Below, piece after piece: positions 49,105-61,957 of a stretch of 64,000 nt of DNA; the first letter of the stretch is position 1; each line of letters starts with the position of its first letter. This DNA is from Parasponia andersonii (Eukaryota > Streptophyta > Magnoliopsida > Rosales > Cannabaceae), in assembly GCA_002914805.1 (NCBI GenBank), contig JXTB01000113.1:60742-124741 (forward strand), in the 5' to 3' direction. The position numbers and the translations under genes were made by a program. The notes under the pieces were generated by a model. The model was not told the origin of the DNA. It did not search any database and saw only the letters and a program-made list of their open reading frames with translations.

Positions 49105-50631
49105 ACTGAAATCAGTTGGGTTAAAGGTCATATTGTCTTACAAGTCACAAATTTTCTTTTTTCTTTCATCTTTTGTTCCCTTTTTATTTTATTTTTCTCT
49201 TTTCATTATCTTGCCATCATGAGAACAAGTAACCCAAAATAGGAGGTACAACATAAATTAATCACATGGAAAATGCTACATACATTCTTTTTTGCATTTG
49301 TTATATATCACATGGTGCTTCGAGAGACTCTCTCTCACCATGTATAGCATATACAAAATGGTTAAGATTCCTTGCTTGGATATATATGGTCAAAAACGGC
49401 TGGAAGTTTGAAATAGACTATATATTTAATGGTCTATATTGTTAGTCTTATGTTGAGTGAGTTTCTTTCACCATAATTAGTTACTTACGCTCGTCCACTT
49501 AACCATAACTTTGCTTTCACTTTCACAGTTATCAACCATGGACGTTTGATCTTACAGGCACAACTAAAATCACACCCCGTCAATTAACGTTCTTTTATAT
49601 TTTCTGTCTCAAATCTGTTATGGATACAACTCTTGGAAGGCAAAGATGAATTACTTATTCTCCCTAACTATTTACATTATCCTTGTTGAGATTGAACTTT
49701 CCAAGGTTATAAAAAGGGGAAAAGAAATCTCGAGAAGAATTACATCTAGGAGATCTACTAGATCTTTGTGATGCAAAATCACTAATTAATGTTTTCAAAA
49801 CTAATTCATATTGTTGTGTCACATATATAAAAAAATTATTTGAATATTTTATTTTTCAAACAAATTTAAAACTATTTTAACCATCACTGTGGGTCCTAAT
49901 CTCCACCCCAATGGCGGCGGCGCCTCCACTTGACTAAAAACGAAAAATTTTGACGATTGTCAAACTTGTTCGATTGTTTTGATTGTTTTTCAACCGGTAA
50001 CTAAAATTTTGACCCCATCAAAAATTTTCGATTGAAAGCGAACTACCGTTTGATCGTAGTCGAACAATTTGACTGAGGTCAAAACCACCGATCGAAAATT
50101 TTCAACTAGTGTTCGACCATAATAAGACAATTTTAACCGTAATCGAATATGATCAACTGTCTCCATTTCTCTTTGACTTTTTCAATTTGACCAAAAATTT
50201 TCAACTATAGTCAAATCAGAGATAATTTTAAAATTCTTAAATATTTATTCAATAACATAACAATAAAAATCTTTCTGTAAATAGTTTATAAATCGTCATT
50301 CTTTTTGTCACGTATATTTAAAAAATGGTCAAAATTGAAAGTGCCCTTAATTTTAAGAAAAACAAAAGAGACTACTTACTATAGATAAATTTCACTCGAC
50401 AAATTTTTTGCCTCCTATAGATATTTTTCATCTGTTTTTTTTTACCATGGTGTAAAGAAATTTCAAAATGTTCAATAATTTGCAATGAATTCAGAATACG
50501 GATGGATATATGAACATGCAAGGGTGGTTTATTCTAATTGACTAGTCACCAAAAAGAAAAGAAGTTCAATTTATTGGGGATAATTACACGGCGATTACTG
50601 TTCAATAACGATTCAAAATCACTGATTTTGA
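49105..50631. other. intergenic, between Mutator-like element and second RBR gene
   Basis: No gene visible. It holds an inverted repeat at 49300-49363 and a domain of TCGAAAATTTT / TTTGACC words at 49930-50220. The part next to 50631 probably includes the 3' UTR of the RBR gene. Confidence 0.55.
49300..49363. repeat. small inverted repeat
   Basis: TTTGTTATATATCACATGGTG and CACCATGTATAGCATATACAAA pair as imperfect arms around a loop of CTTCGAGAGACTCTCTCT, which itself can pair (CGAGAG with CTCTCT). It could fold as a hairpin of about 60 bases. No known microRNA sequence was recognised in it. Confidence 0.5.
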
Positions 50632-53600
50632 TTAGTCATCTAAATCAGAGTTATAGAATTCAACCCCCTCATCCTCTTCTTCCTCCTCTTCATCGAATTC
50701 TCTGTTCCCATCAAACCAAATATTAGCCTCAGCCCAAAGTGGGCACGAACAAGTTGCTTTCTTGTTTTTCCACTCGGCTCCACAATTATAACAAAACTCA
50801 TATCCACATCTGCCATAACAATAAAAGCAACATGAGAATGAAAAACTATTCATAGCATACTACAAATGAAAAACAATAGAGTTCAATAACTACTAAGAAA
50901 TTTTGACTTGGTTTCTACAATTTTGATCAATAATCAACTCATGAATGCACACAATTTGAAACTAAATGATCAAGAAATATCATCTCACGAAGCAAGTTCT
51001 GACAAGTTCTTCCTTAACAATAGCTCACAAAATAAACAAATAAAGAGCCCTAGATTCCAGAGCAAGTAAATTTTTGTTCCAAGCTAAGACATTCATGGTG
51101 TACACATGGAAGTTATTACATTTAAAAGTCAAATATGAAAAGTCAAGAGAAAATTAAAAAAACATACCTGCAGGTCATATGATTGCAACCTTGAGCAAGT
51201 TCAATCATAAGGTTGCACTTCCTACATTGGCGCCACATATTCTTTGATGCAAGAACCTTAAGCTTTGCATCCTCAAGACTAGGATTAGGATGCCACCTTT
51301 TGTAGTTAGAGCAACTCATATTACGATGCCAAGGGACCCTGCAGTCAACGCAGAAGAGGCTGTTGCATTTCACGCACTTCCTAGCTCCTAATCGGTCAAC
51401 ATCAATCTGATCTTTTTTTGAATACTCTAAAACTTCGGTTTTCGACATTAAGAATGAGCATCTTGGATTAGGACAATAAACTCTCTCTGTAACAGGAGTT
51501 GCAGCTTCCTTTATGTGCTGGCGCATAAGCTCCAAAAGTTTAGGAGTCAAGAAATTCTCGCAGCTGTCAATATCAAGTTCAGTTTTGCAGCCTTCATGAG
51601 GGCATTTAGGAATTTGGGCTTCACGCAGCTTCACCTCCACATGTTGTTTCATACAAGAAAAGCAGTATCTGTGAAGGCATCCCTTTGCTGAAAAAATCTG
51701 ACTGACATCATTCTCTTCCATGCAAATGACACAGGTCTCATTCAAATCCTTGGTACGGCTAGATTCAGCGGTCCTATTGATTTGAGACAGTATTGCATCT
51801 TTTGCAAGTTTAAAAGCAAACTTAATATCATTCCGTGGCACATGTCTTGAATTGCAATATACAAATTTTCCTTGAAGGCTCTTGATCTGATTGACAAGGA
51901 TTACAACCTTGCGCTGCCTTACAGGCCATCTCCCAGAAACCTGCAAATGTAAGGCAGCGTCAACAAGCTTTGTCGTGTCTATATTAGGAATAAACTCAAT
52001 GGTTATTCAATAAAATCAGGTATCGTTCTAAATTCAAACTTATGGGTCTAGTGACACATACAACATGTTAAGTTTGTCAGAGAAAGAATGGTATATTATT
52101 TGCTTGAATATTACACTGGAGTAGCCGAGAATATATATAATACCTCAGCCATACGACTAGGAACAGAAACAGCATAAGACACGGGTAATTAAACATAAAG
52201 CGAGGGGACAAAACAGCACTAGACAAAGCAGTACTAGTAGGAAATGAATAAAGTATTAGAAGCACAGGAAAGTCTCCTAGAGCCCATGTATTGACAGTTT
52301 TCTTGTCCCCCAATAATCCTTGATATACGGGATCTTTAACATAATACAATACAAGAATTCCATATTTCCATTTTTTCCCCTGTTTTAAACCAGTCTCCAA
52401 ATCCTAGATAATAAAGTACAAGAAAACTCAAAAGGACAAAAGAATCAGACTCATACACGTAGACTCAATATATTAACATGATAAAGAAGATAAGAAAATG
52501 AAATTGAAAAGAATTGTTCTTTGAAAGGTGTGTACTATCTTCAATCATCCTAGTGGCTTAAATCACAATGCCTCCACATAAAGCTAATTGTTGCATGACA
52601 ATGACATTGTCGTTCGAACTGAAAGTTCTCCTGCTTATTCCATGACATGTTCAGAGAACGAATTTTCTCGCAAGTCGGAAAGAATACCCAAAATTCCTAA
52701 GTCATTCAAAAGTTCAAAGACGTTTCCCGTCGCCCATCAAGGTCGAGGGCATCCTCCTACTCTATCAAGTGAGTAAGATTTGATTCAAAGTTACTATTTC
52801 CATTATAGACTCACTGTCTAACTTCAATCTTAACATATAATCCGGGTTTGTGGGATGAGAGAAATATGTTCAACTTCTAGCAACTAAGAAAAATGCTAGA
52901 GGGCACCACTAATGCTTAGCAGCACACACTAGTAGAGGCCATTTGTGATATGTTCACACACTGATAAAAGCAGAGGCCAATGTGTGGTGCAAAGCAGTAT
53001 TGCTCAGCAACCAAACCCTTTCACAATCATTGGTATTCATGTTTCAGAAAACCTGTAATCCATTAGCATTATTTGTAAATGATATTACTCATCTCCAATG
53101 TCATATAGCAACACTGTAACAGGTTGGCACCGACCATTGTCAAATTACGCCTCTAATTCGGTTATTGGGAAAGTATCCACTACAAAGAGCACCTAAACTA
53201 GAATAACAACAGCACAAGGAATTCAGCGAATCCTAAACAAAGCGAGCGATTCGATTACCGTAATACTATTTGTATATCCATTACATTATTTTAATCAGTT
53301 GTCTCTTTTACATCATGTTGATGTATAAACGATTGAAAATCAAGTAAAAATTTGTAATTAGTGTATTAGGTATTCTTGAATAGATGTTATACAAGTGACA
53401 ATTAAGTGTAAGATTGATTGTATTGACCTATAAATATGCTTCTCAATTTCACTTGAAAGATGAACAAAAGAAAAGAAATGTGAAAGAAAGAAGAGAACAA
53501 ATTTTCTCACATCATCAATTTCTTTGATTTAGCATTAGTTTTCTTAAGTTCTTATATAATATATTCTCAATATTATTTATAACAAAAACATCGTTATACT

Positions 53601-54716
53601 CCTAGAAGTGTCATTTAAAAAAATACATACAAAAAAGTTGTTTGGGCTCAAACTAGTCATACAGAGTATCGTACAATACTATGTTATAAAACAACGTAAT
53701 ACAAACCTTTTTTTAGATAATATTATCTGTATTATATTAAATATTGATATCATATTAAATAATACAAAAGCAAAGTACATAGTCCCTATACAGTGTACCA
53801 AATATGGTCTAAGTGCACATATCTAATGCGGGTAGAAGTGTATCCGGAACACGATCAAATTTCAAAAACTTGAATCGAAAAATCGCACAGTTGAGACGGA
53901 AGGAAGGAAACTCACGAATTGGTGAAAAGTAAAGTTGTCGCAGCACAGCGTGACCCTCTTCAGCTCCAATGCAAGAGCAGCATTGAGTCCTTCAATCAAG
54001 GCCATGGCTTCAGCAGCAAGCTTACTCAACCCTTTCCCAAACAGGGGTTTCCTCAACTCGAATACCAAATTACCCCGGGGATCGCATATCGCAACCCCAA
54101 TCCCCGCCATCGCCGATTTCTCATTCCCAATCTTCTCCTCGCTCACCAACCCCTTAAAATACACCCTAAACACAGCCTCATCCTCCTCCTCGTCCTCGTC
54201 CTGGCTGTCGACCCCAATCGCACTCCTCGACGAACCCTCGCCAAAGGGTCTCTCGAACCCATCCCCCCAATGTACCCAATCCTCCTCCGGAATCGTCGAA
54301 ATCTTCCGGGCCACCTTCTGATCGTGAATCCGACGGCTGAGATCCACCCTCACCTTCCTCATCTCCATCGCGCTCTGCTCTCTGTCCGTGATCTCCTGCT
54401 CCACCCGCGCGAGCTCCTCCGACTGGAGAGAGGCGAATCGCGGCGCGTCCTCATTTTGGGTGAGGACGAGGCGGTGGCGCGTGGGTTCCACGGCGGCGGA
54501 GGCGGAGGCGGAGGAGGAGGACGAAGAAGAAGAAGAAGAAGAGGGTTGGACGGCGACGGAGGCGGCTAGGGCTTCTTGGAGTTGGAGGCGGTAGGCGAAG
54601 TCGATGTCGGACTCGAAGGTCTCGGCGGCCATGAGCTCACGGCGTTGCCCGGAGACTAGAGAGAGAAAGTCAAGGTTGTCGTTGGGGTTGGGGTCTCTGG
54701 TTCTGCTGGTGGCCAT
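50632..54716 (-). CDS. RNase H-like/RING-IBR-RING E3 ubiquitin ligase, intact
   Basis: Exons on the minus strand: 53916-54716, 51168-51940 and 50632-50809, with GT-AG junctions and a continuous frame, 583 aa. Residues 1-180 hold a helical start (SGQRRELMAAETFESDIDFA), a poly-Ser run and a coiled, charged part. Residues 182-267 form a plant RVT_3/RNase H-like domain (VYFKGLVSEE to CCDNFTFHQF). It has Lys where active RNase H has its first Asp, so it is probably a binding fold only. RING1 spans 337-385 (C337, C340, C355, H357, C360, C363, C380, C385). The IBR covers about 423-477. RING2 runs from C506 and C509 through the likely ubiquitin-accepting C519 in AQGCNHMTC, then RCGYEFCYNCGAEW. The tail is acidic (REFDEEEEEEDEGVEF). 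RBR ligases take ubiquitin from an E2 onto the RING2 Cys and pass it to substrate. The substrate here is unknown. Confidence 0.92.
52893..53012. mobile_element. possible fold-back MITE in intron 1 of the intact RBR gene
   Basis: TGCTAGAGGGCACCACTAAT, GCTTAGCAGCACACACTAG and AGAGGCC on the left roughly mirror GGCCAATGTGTGGTGCAAAG and CAGTATTGCTCAGCAACC on the right, giving an imperfect fold-back of about 120 bases that is GC-richer than the intron. No clear target duplication seen. Confidence 0.35.
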
Positions 54717-54770
54717 TCTACGCTAGGAGAACGTAGAGGAAAGTGTGTTAGATTCTGTTGTAATAGAGTG

Positions 54771-54790
54771 TTCTTATACATTCTGATTGG
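54771..54790 (-). promoter_or_regulatory. TATA and CCAAT boxes of the intact RBR gene
   Basis: The minus strand reads CCAATCAGAATGTATAAGAA: a CCAAT box (54786-54790) and a TATA-like GTATAAGA (54772-54779), about 55 bases before the ATG at 54714-54716. Transcription would start near 54745, giving a leader of about 30 nt. Confidence 0.55.
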
Positions 54791-55437
54791 TGCTTACGTG
54801 GCATGATTCGTTTGGTGGAATACTTATACGTGTTTCGGGAAAATTGAATGGACCTATTAAGTATTAATGATTTGTTTCGATATTTTCCCTCCACGAAGGA
54901 ATTTGTTTTGTTTATTTTTTCTTAAAAAAAAAAAGATTAATTGTATATTTGTCTTCAAAAAAAACTATTTACCAAAATCTCATTTGCAAACCTCAAAATG
55001 TTTTCATTTTTTGGCACCTAAACTTTTCATTTATCTTATTTAATCCATTTTCCTTACTCACTCTGCAGAAAGTGTTTGCGTTAGTCACACAAATCGTGTT
55101 TAAATTATTATTCAATATTGAATTTTATCCAAAGTCTCGAACTTAAAATATCATTTTTGTTTTGTCATATAACCTATCAAAGTATCTCATTTTAATCCTC
55201 ATTTTGTTAAAAGCAGATAGCAAAGGGCATATTTACTCACATAAGGCCTTCACGGCATGATAAGCATTTAATTGGATTAAAAATGAGGTAGTAGCATAAT
55301 TTTATTTATTTAAAAATAAAAATATATTCTTTTCAAAAACTTTTAATCCCCTTGTGGTCATGATTGAATTTTGGCAAAAATTTGGATCTTCCTCGGATTA
55401 TAATACTAGGCGAGTTTCAAAAATAAGTTCAATAAAA

Positions 55438-55616
55438 TTGGGATAATTAGAGCTGATTTTAATGTTTAGATTAACTTTTCTAAAAATTTATGCATTGGGA
55501 TAATTAGAGCTGATTTTAATATTTAGATTAACTTTTCTAAAAATTTATGTAAGAAAACACAATGTTTTTATTAACTTTTCTAAAAATTTATGTAAGATAA
55601 CACAATGTTTTTATTA
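55438..55616. repeat. nested tandem duplications (57- and about 45-bp units)
   Basis: TTGGGATAATTAGAGCTGAT and the rest of a 57-bp unit occur at 55438 and 55495 with one difference. Then TTAACTTTTCTAAAAATTTA plus TGTAAGA(A/T)AACACAATG is repeated at an offset of about 45 bases. The second unit is built from the end of the first, so the duplications happened in steps. Confidence 0.8.
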
Positions 55617-57025
55617 TTTACTTGTTTATTTATGTTTTCAAATTCTATATTACCCAAGATTTCTTTTCTTTCTCTTTAGGGAGTTCTAGAATACATTATA
55701 GGCTTTTTATCATATTAATAGGATATAATTTTTAAGGATTGTTATTAACACAAGCTAGGGCTTATGGTAAGTATTGTATATATCATTCCACTGAATCGTG
55801 CCCAACTAGGAAAGAGATTTAAAAAAAAAAAAAAAAAAAAACAATTTTCCATCATCTTCTTCCTCTCCAACACCCAGACCTCTCGGCACATATATTGCAA
55901 ATCTCAATTTTTTTTCATCTTATTTTTCTTTGAAAAATTAGAGATAATTTATCAAAAGAAATTTAAGAAAAAAAACGACAAAGGGTAAATAAAAAATCCA
56001 AATGGTTGCTTTTCTTGGCTCGTGTCGAAATCTCCTCTCTAAATCCCGATCTTATACAAAATCACGGTGGTTGCTCCTTAGCTCAGTAAAACTAATAAAA
56101 GGATGATGTTAGGTGTCCTTCCGTTAGACTGGTCTGTCTCTCTGTAAAGCATATTAAGAAAGCTTTGCTGCAACTTTTCCAAGAAAAGATTAAAACAAAA
56201 AAAGGGGGAAGTGGGGAGGGGGGAAGGTTTCCACAAGAAGAAGAATAACAAGAGCATAAATTTTGGTAAGCTACAGATGTGTTTTCTGTTGAAAAATGGG
56301 ATAAAGTTAATGGTGTTGGCTTAGCCCTGTGCATTGTAAAGATCAAGTTTGTGTTATACCACCTATTTTTATGAACTATTTTAAAGATAGAAATTGAATA
56401 GGACTCGTATCTTGTTAGACGAAAAATCACGGTCACAATGAATTTTATGAGATCACGATGAATTTTTGTTTTTCTTTGCAAAGATGTCAATTTTGTATAT
56501 TCCTTAAAATGATGCACAGATAAATAAAAAATTATATATTAAAAGTACACTGTTGAAATTGAAAAAATAAATGTACAAGTATCGACAGGAAAAATTTGTT
56601 CTTAGTGGTTTATATAAAATCATGTTTTTTCAAGATAATAAAAATAACTACCATAATTACTCTTTCATGCGAGTGCAAAGGGTACAGATCATCAACTTGG
56701 GTATAAATTTATATGAAATCGTGCGTGCTTACATATGTAGACACAAATGATGGGCTGAACTGGATCCTTGTAGACTCAAACTTTTGTTGCGGCTATTTTT
56801 TTAGACTTTTTTTTTTTCAATTCTGCTTTAATGGTTAGTTAAACATTAACTTTGTTTTTATTCTAAAAATTGTCAGACCATTAAGGGTATAGATTTTTTT
56901 TTAAGAAAATTGCCAAGCATTAGTAGTTGGGCATTTTTGAATGTTTTGGCTCTATAATAACCAATGTTTTGGCTTTATGGCCATTATGTGAATTAAGAAA
57001 ATGGTCGTAACCTCCCCTTCCAATT

Positions 57026-57035
57026 GCTATAAAAG
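57026..57035 (+). promoter_or_regulatory. TATA-like box without a recognised gene
   Basis: GCTATAAAAG is followed by a pyrimidine-rich leader-like stretch (CTTTCCTCATTCTCTCCAG) but no open frame of note. It could belong to an unrecognised non-coding transcript or an old repeat element. Confidence 0.25.
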
Positions 57036-57447
57036 AAGAGTTCCTTTTACTTATTCTATACACCAAACAATTCTTAGCTTTCCTCATTCTCTCCAGTTTA
57101 TTTTATCTAGTTCTTCACATTGCCTAGAGTTCTTAGTTTCTAGCTATAGTTCTTCGAACGTTTAAGAAGTTAATAGATAGAGTTTTAAAAATATTAGAGT
57201 TCATTATAATCTAGTTCGCCTAAGCAAATGTAGTGCCCAAGATTCTCACATGCATACTAAGTCAATAATATACATGTTCTAATTGCATATTAGGCATCTA
57301 AGAGTCATTAATACCAATTTCATAGTAAGATATGCATTCTTTATGTTTTACATACATATTAGTATATTAATGATTGTCAAAGTATCCCGATGTAAAGTAG
57401 AGGTTTAATACTCTCAGAGAGAATGCTTGGTGTGCTAAAAGAACAAA

Positions 57448-57449
<2 letters not shown>

Positions 57450-57494
<45 letters not shown>
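57450..57494. repeat. (TA)n microsatellite
   Basis: TA run of about 45 bases. Confidence 0.9.
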
Positions 57495-57496
<2 letters not shown>

Positions 57497-60269
57497 TTAT
57501 ACTATGTGCATATGCATTAAGATAATCTTTGTTGATAACTTGGTCAAATAGTATTTTTTTAGTAAAATTCAATTTTTGTGCTTTTCGGAACCGAATTCAC
57601 TGTGTATTTAACACGTCAAATAGTTTTAATTCAATGTCTAGGACTTATTTATAGTATTTATTTTTCGGCCCTATGTAAGTACAAGATGGCATTTACGACA
57701 CTGATTTGTATTTTATTGCACTAATTTAGCTTAGATTCAACTTAATTGCGTAATACTATTTTTGTATATTCTAATAATTGAGTACTAATATTATCTTTGC
57801 ATTATTAATTGGAGTCTAATGACTTATTTTTATGTTTAATGATTGGTTATGGGGCTAGGTTCCACTAGATTACGGTAAAACCTGTCACATAGGATCATAA
57901 GTTAAAGTATAATTAGTTTTCATTTTCTAAACTGCGATTTACTAACTTTGTTTATACTTGAGTGTATGGGAATGACCAGTAATGTGGTGACTATACTTAG
58001 AATATTTTAGAGTTACACACATGGAAAGTAATAATAAAAATACCCAAAATACCTCAAGATTTAAGTTATGTCATTTCTTAGTCATTAAGTATCACTTTTA
58101 GACTAAATTTGGTCAATTTCTTTTTCTTTCTCTCCAGCTATGACCTGAAACTCTCCAACTCATTTATGGACTTCTCTCAATTCTTCTTAGCTATATCCAA
58201 GAGTTTCTAAGTGATAGAACTCAAGTTGGACTAGAAAGCAAGATAGATCAAAACTAGTCAAGGTAATTCTACTAGTTCTTCTTCTTAGGTTTTGTTTTTT
58301 TATTTCAATTCTTCACTTGATACTACTTAAATAATGGTTCTTTCAGGTCCTCTTGAGTCCTAAATCTATTTATAAGCCTTAAAAATCAGTTTGATGAAGA
58401 TAAAAAAACAAAAAGTCCAACAAAGACTCAAACTAGTCAATGTGAGGTTTATGTGAGATTTTGAATTTGTAGTTAATTTCTTGTGTTTTAACCCTTAAAC
58501 AAAAGCTTTTATTTGTTGAATAAAAGTCTTAAGAAACTTAAATATTTCTGAAAATATAAAATTTAAATGGAGAATTAAAGTTAGACCTAACGCCCCAAAG
58601 TTTACTATTTATGGATTTAAGTATTTTCATATGTAGTAGATTAAGTTTTTTATATTTATAATCTGATTTTCTAAACTTAGAGTGTATATTTTATTAATTC
58701 TATTATTTATTACACTTATTTAGTAGATGGTTGTGATGACACACAAGTGTAAGAGTAGTTTTAAACTTTGTTTAAATCAAAAGGAATTTAAGTGTACTTA
58801 AGTTATTCTAAATGATCCCTTTTGATGTGTATATGTAGAAATTGGCTGGTTCATTTTTCTTGTAGGTCTCAAATTATGATTTAAAAGATGTGGGAATATT
58901 CTAAAAATAAGGGAAGTATTGTCTAAATATTTTTAAAACCAAATGGTATCATTTAGAAGAAAATGGACTAGTTTTTACGAAATAATATCTTATTTTGGAT
59001 CATTTTTGTAATAATAAATTAGCATTCATATTTTGATACTTTTGAATAGTTTTTAATGCTAGTTATTGACTGCTAAGGACCTCAAATGATTTGTATAGTT
59101 TCGAATTATTTAATGATCAAATTTTCTAATTTAGTAATAGTTTTGATTTCGGTCTTATTCAAGTATATTAGTACATTCATTTTAGTAAATGTACATCTTA
59201 AATAAAAGAAATTAATGACTGGTGATTGGCACATCAGTCTTTCAAGGATATTGACCCTTTTAAGTAAAGACTTACAAGTGCGTCATAAGAACCAGATGGC
59301 GTATATCATTATGTGAAATTTACTTATTCTTGAAAGTTATGAAATGACATGTGCATGACACGTCTTGTATATAAATTGAGAATTTCATTACAAAGTATTT
59401 AAAAGTGATTACCATTATATCAATTTTATAAGATAAAGTTTAGATTACAATTGCTAGTCTGTCAGAGCTGGGTAGGTAATTCTATTGATGCAGACTAAGT
59501 GGGACTTGCGGATATTATAATATGATTCGATGAAGCGGAACAATATTAGCGTGGTATGGGATGCTCCTTCGATGAGAGAAGGAGTTTTCATTTTAAAAAA
59601 AAAAATCTCACATGATGATCACACCTTATTTTTACTCTTGGGCAGAGTTTCTGCTCAATGTTATCACGACCTATTTGTCACGACCCAAAACCCGGGCCAG
59701 TGGCAGAAGGGGAATTTCACATAAAGGGGAATTTCACATAAAGGGGAAATTCCTTGATTTATTTGAAAAATGTCAAAGTTCTAGTTTTATAAAACGGTTT
59801 ATTTAAATAAAATAATTAGAATTTGATCTCGTAAACCACTCCCACATTTTATATACACCATTAAACATAGGCCGAATAGTAATTTAAAAATGCAAAATCA
59901 AATATAAGTCTAAGCATCATCATCATCCACGCCAAAAATCAAACATCAGAATGACATACATAAGTTCACAGACAAGATAGAATGCAGTAATCTTGGTTCA
60001 ATGCTAAACAAAACTCAAGCAATCCAAATACCATGACGATAAGCTTCGAGAATTACCAAGATGATGAACTACAGTCAAGATGACCTCTTACTCCTCTTGA
60101 TCTCCCAAGTTGCACTGGACACCACCTGAGGAAGAAGGTAAGGGGGGTGAGCATAAAATGCCCAATAGGAAAAACAAATACCTCGATCGAAAATATTTTA
60201 GTGATAGAGAATTCCTGCAGGGTTAGTTTAGTCCAAAACATACATATATATATAATCCAAACTGGAAAT

Positions 60270-60271
<2 letters not shown>

Positions 60272-60304
<33 letters not shown>
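60272..60304. repeat. (TA)n microsatellite in LTR
   Basis: TA run of about 33 bases inside the LTR. Confidence 0.9.
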
Positions 60305-60307
<3 letters not shown>

Positions 60308-61615
60308 CAGTGTAATCAAAACCATTCAATTTATATGCACATGACACAAATAAATCCATACCCATGAACTCTCATCCTCTCATCTGTGGAAACCCAAGAT
60401 GATGGCACTAAGTATGCCTAACAGCCTGCCTGATACCTAAGCCCATACCCGGAGGAGACACCCGTGTGTCGCCTACCAAACCTGGAGGGGCAACCGAATT
60501 GCCTACGCCTACCAATGGGGAGGTAATCAGAAGTAACAAAACCTCGCGCGGATTTATGGACTCTACACCTACGGTGGGGCACACAATGCGACACTGTAAA
60601 CCCACGATGCTAACACGATGCTCATGTATGATCTTATGACACGTGCAATACAGAACTGAAGTGTGAAAATAATCATACTCGCGTTTTTCAATAAAATCAA
60701 CATACTAGGTTTTATAAGAAAACGGGTAGCATAACGATCCTATTTCTAATATACCCAAAATAATCTGTACTCAGAAAATTCCCAGAGTAATACAATATGT
60801 ATACATCATACAGTCAATTCCTATCACAGATGTTTAAGAAAACCAAAAATCACATTTGTTCTTATATGTTGTAGAAAATAAGTTTTATTCGAAAACGATA
60901 TGAAAAATAGGTAATTGAGTCTCTATCTCGCTGGAATAGCGATACCCCGCTATCGAATCCTCAAGGTTCGTTGACGATTGCCCGGAGGGTCAGGAACCAA
61001 TTCGGAGCCCTCGATCGTCCTCTTGCAAAAAATCAACTTCTCAACGGAGCTTCAATTCCACAAACAGACCTCTTCATTGAATTCCTAGCACCCAAAATAG
61101 GTAGGTTAGATATATAACTTGTCCAATTCAGGTCCGGGCCCATACCGAACTTGTGGCACACAAAACGAGGTAAATCTCGACCGTCTGATCTCGATTTCCA
61201 TGCCGGTCACCAAACATAGGCAATATATATATCAAACTTCCCTATTTTCCGAGTACAATCCAGAAATAACAACAAAAACACAATTCAACGACCGGATTAA
61301 AAAGTCAAATTTAAACTCAAAAGATCCAAAAAGGTAACTTTTGTTTCGTACATTATGGGGTTAAGATATATATACCTTGATAATCCTTGCGACGAGATGA
61401 ATCCAACGATTCCAGTTTGAGGTTGAACGGAGGTCGGAATCGTCGCTGGTGGCCAAAAATCCGAAATGCCCACTTTGGCTTCTCCGGCTCCAATGGTCTT
61501 CTCCGGGGGCTGCAACTGCTCGGCACAACACAGGGGAGCTTCGTTGGTGGGCTACGCGGGTGGACGACACCCGGGAGGCGAGCTGCGGCGATGGTCCTCC
61601 TTCGGCCGAAGGAGA

Positions 61616-61721
<106 letters not shown>

Positions 61722-61939
61722 GGAAAAAGGAACCCACGTGAGTGGGAATATATGGGATTGTCCAATTTTTCAAAAAATTACACTATAGTCCCCGATTCCC
61801 AAATCTCTATCAATTCCGTCTCCTAAAATTTGTAATTTAATCCTTCTGCACAAAATTTTTGCAATTTAATCCCCCCAATATTATATCCAAAAAATTGGTA
61901 AAATGTCCAAATTACCCTCCCAAAATTTGGGTTTTTACA

Positions 61940-61957
61940 TTCTCCCCTCCTTAAAAG
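61940..61957 (-). other. polypurine tract of the Ty3/gypsy element
   Basis: A purine block directly before the LTR on the minus strand, the usual second-strand priming site of LTR retroelements. Confidence 0.6.

Larger units (their letters stand above)
54800..59675. other. intergenic region upstream of the intact RBR gene
   Basis: No supported gene over nearly 5 kb. It contains a block of nested tandem duplications at 55438-55616, an A-run at 55822-55841, a TATA-like box at 57026-57035 followed by a CT-rich leader-like stretch, a TA run at 57450-57494 and an 18-bp duplication at 59709-59745 just past the border. Part of 57.0-59.6 kb may be old repeat DNA, but I found no protein homology. Confidence 0.5.

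Noticed and set aside
53919-54594. Long plus-strand open frames opposite exon 1 of the intact RBR gene
   Set aside because: They are antisense shadows of a GC-rich exon. The minus-strand frame carries the recognisable domain.
56092-56517. Minus-strand open frame of 141 codons
   Set aside because: No recognisable domain and no splice or composition support.
59460-59675. Gene fragment next to the LTR (frame starting MKRNNISVVW)
   Set aside because: Short, without homology. The frame runs across the LTR border.
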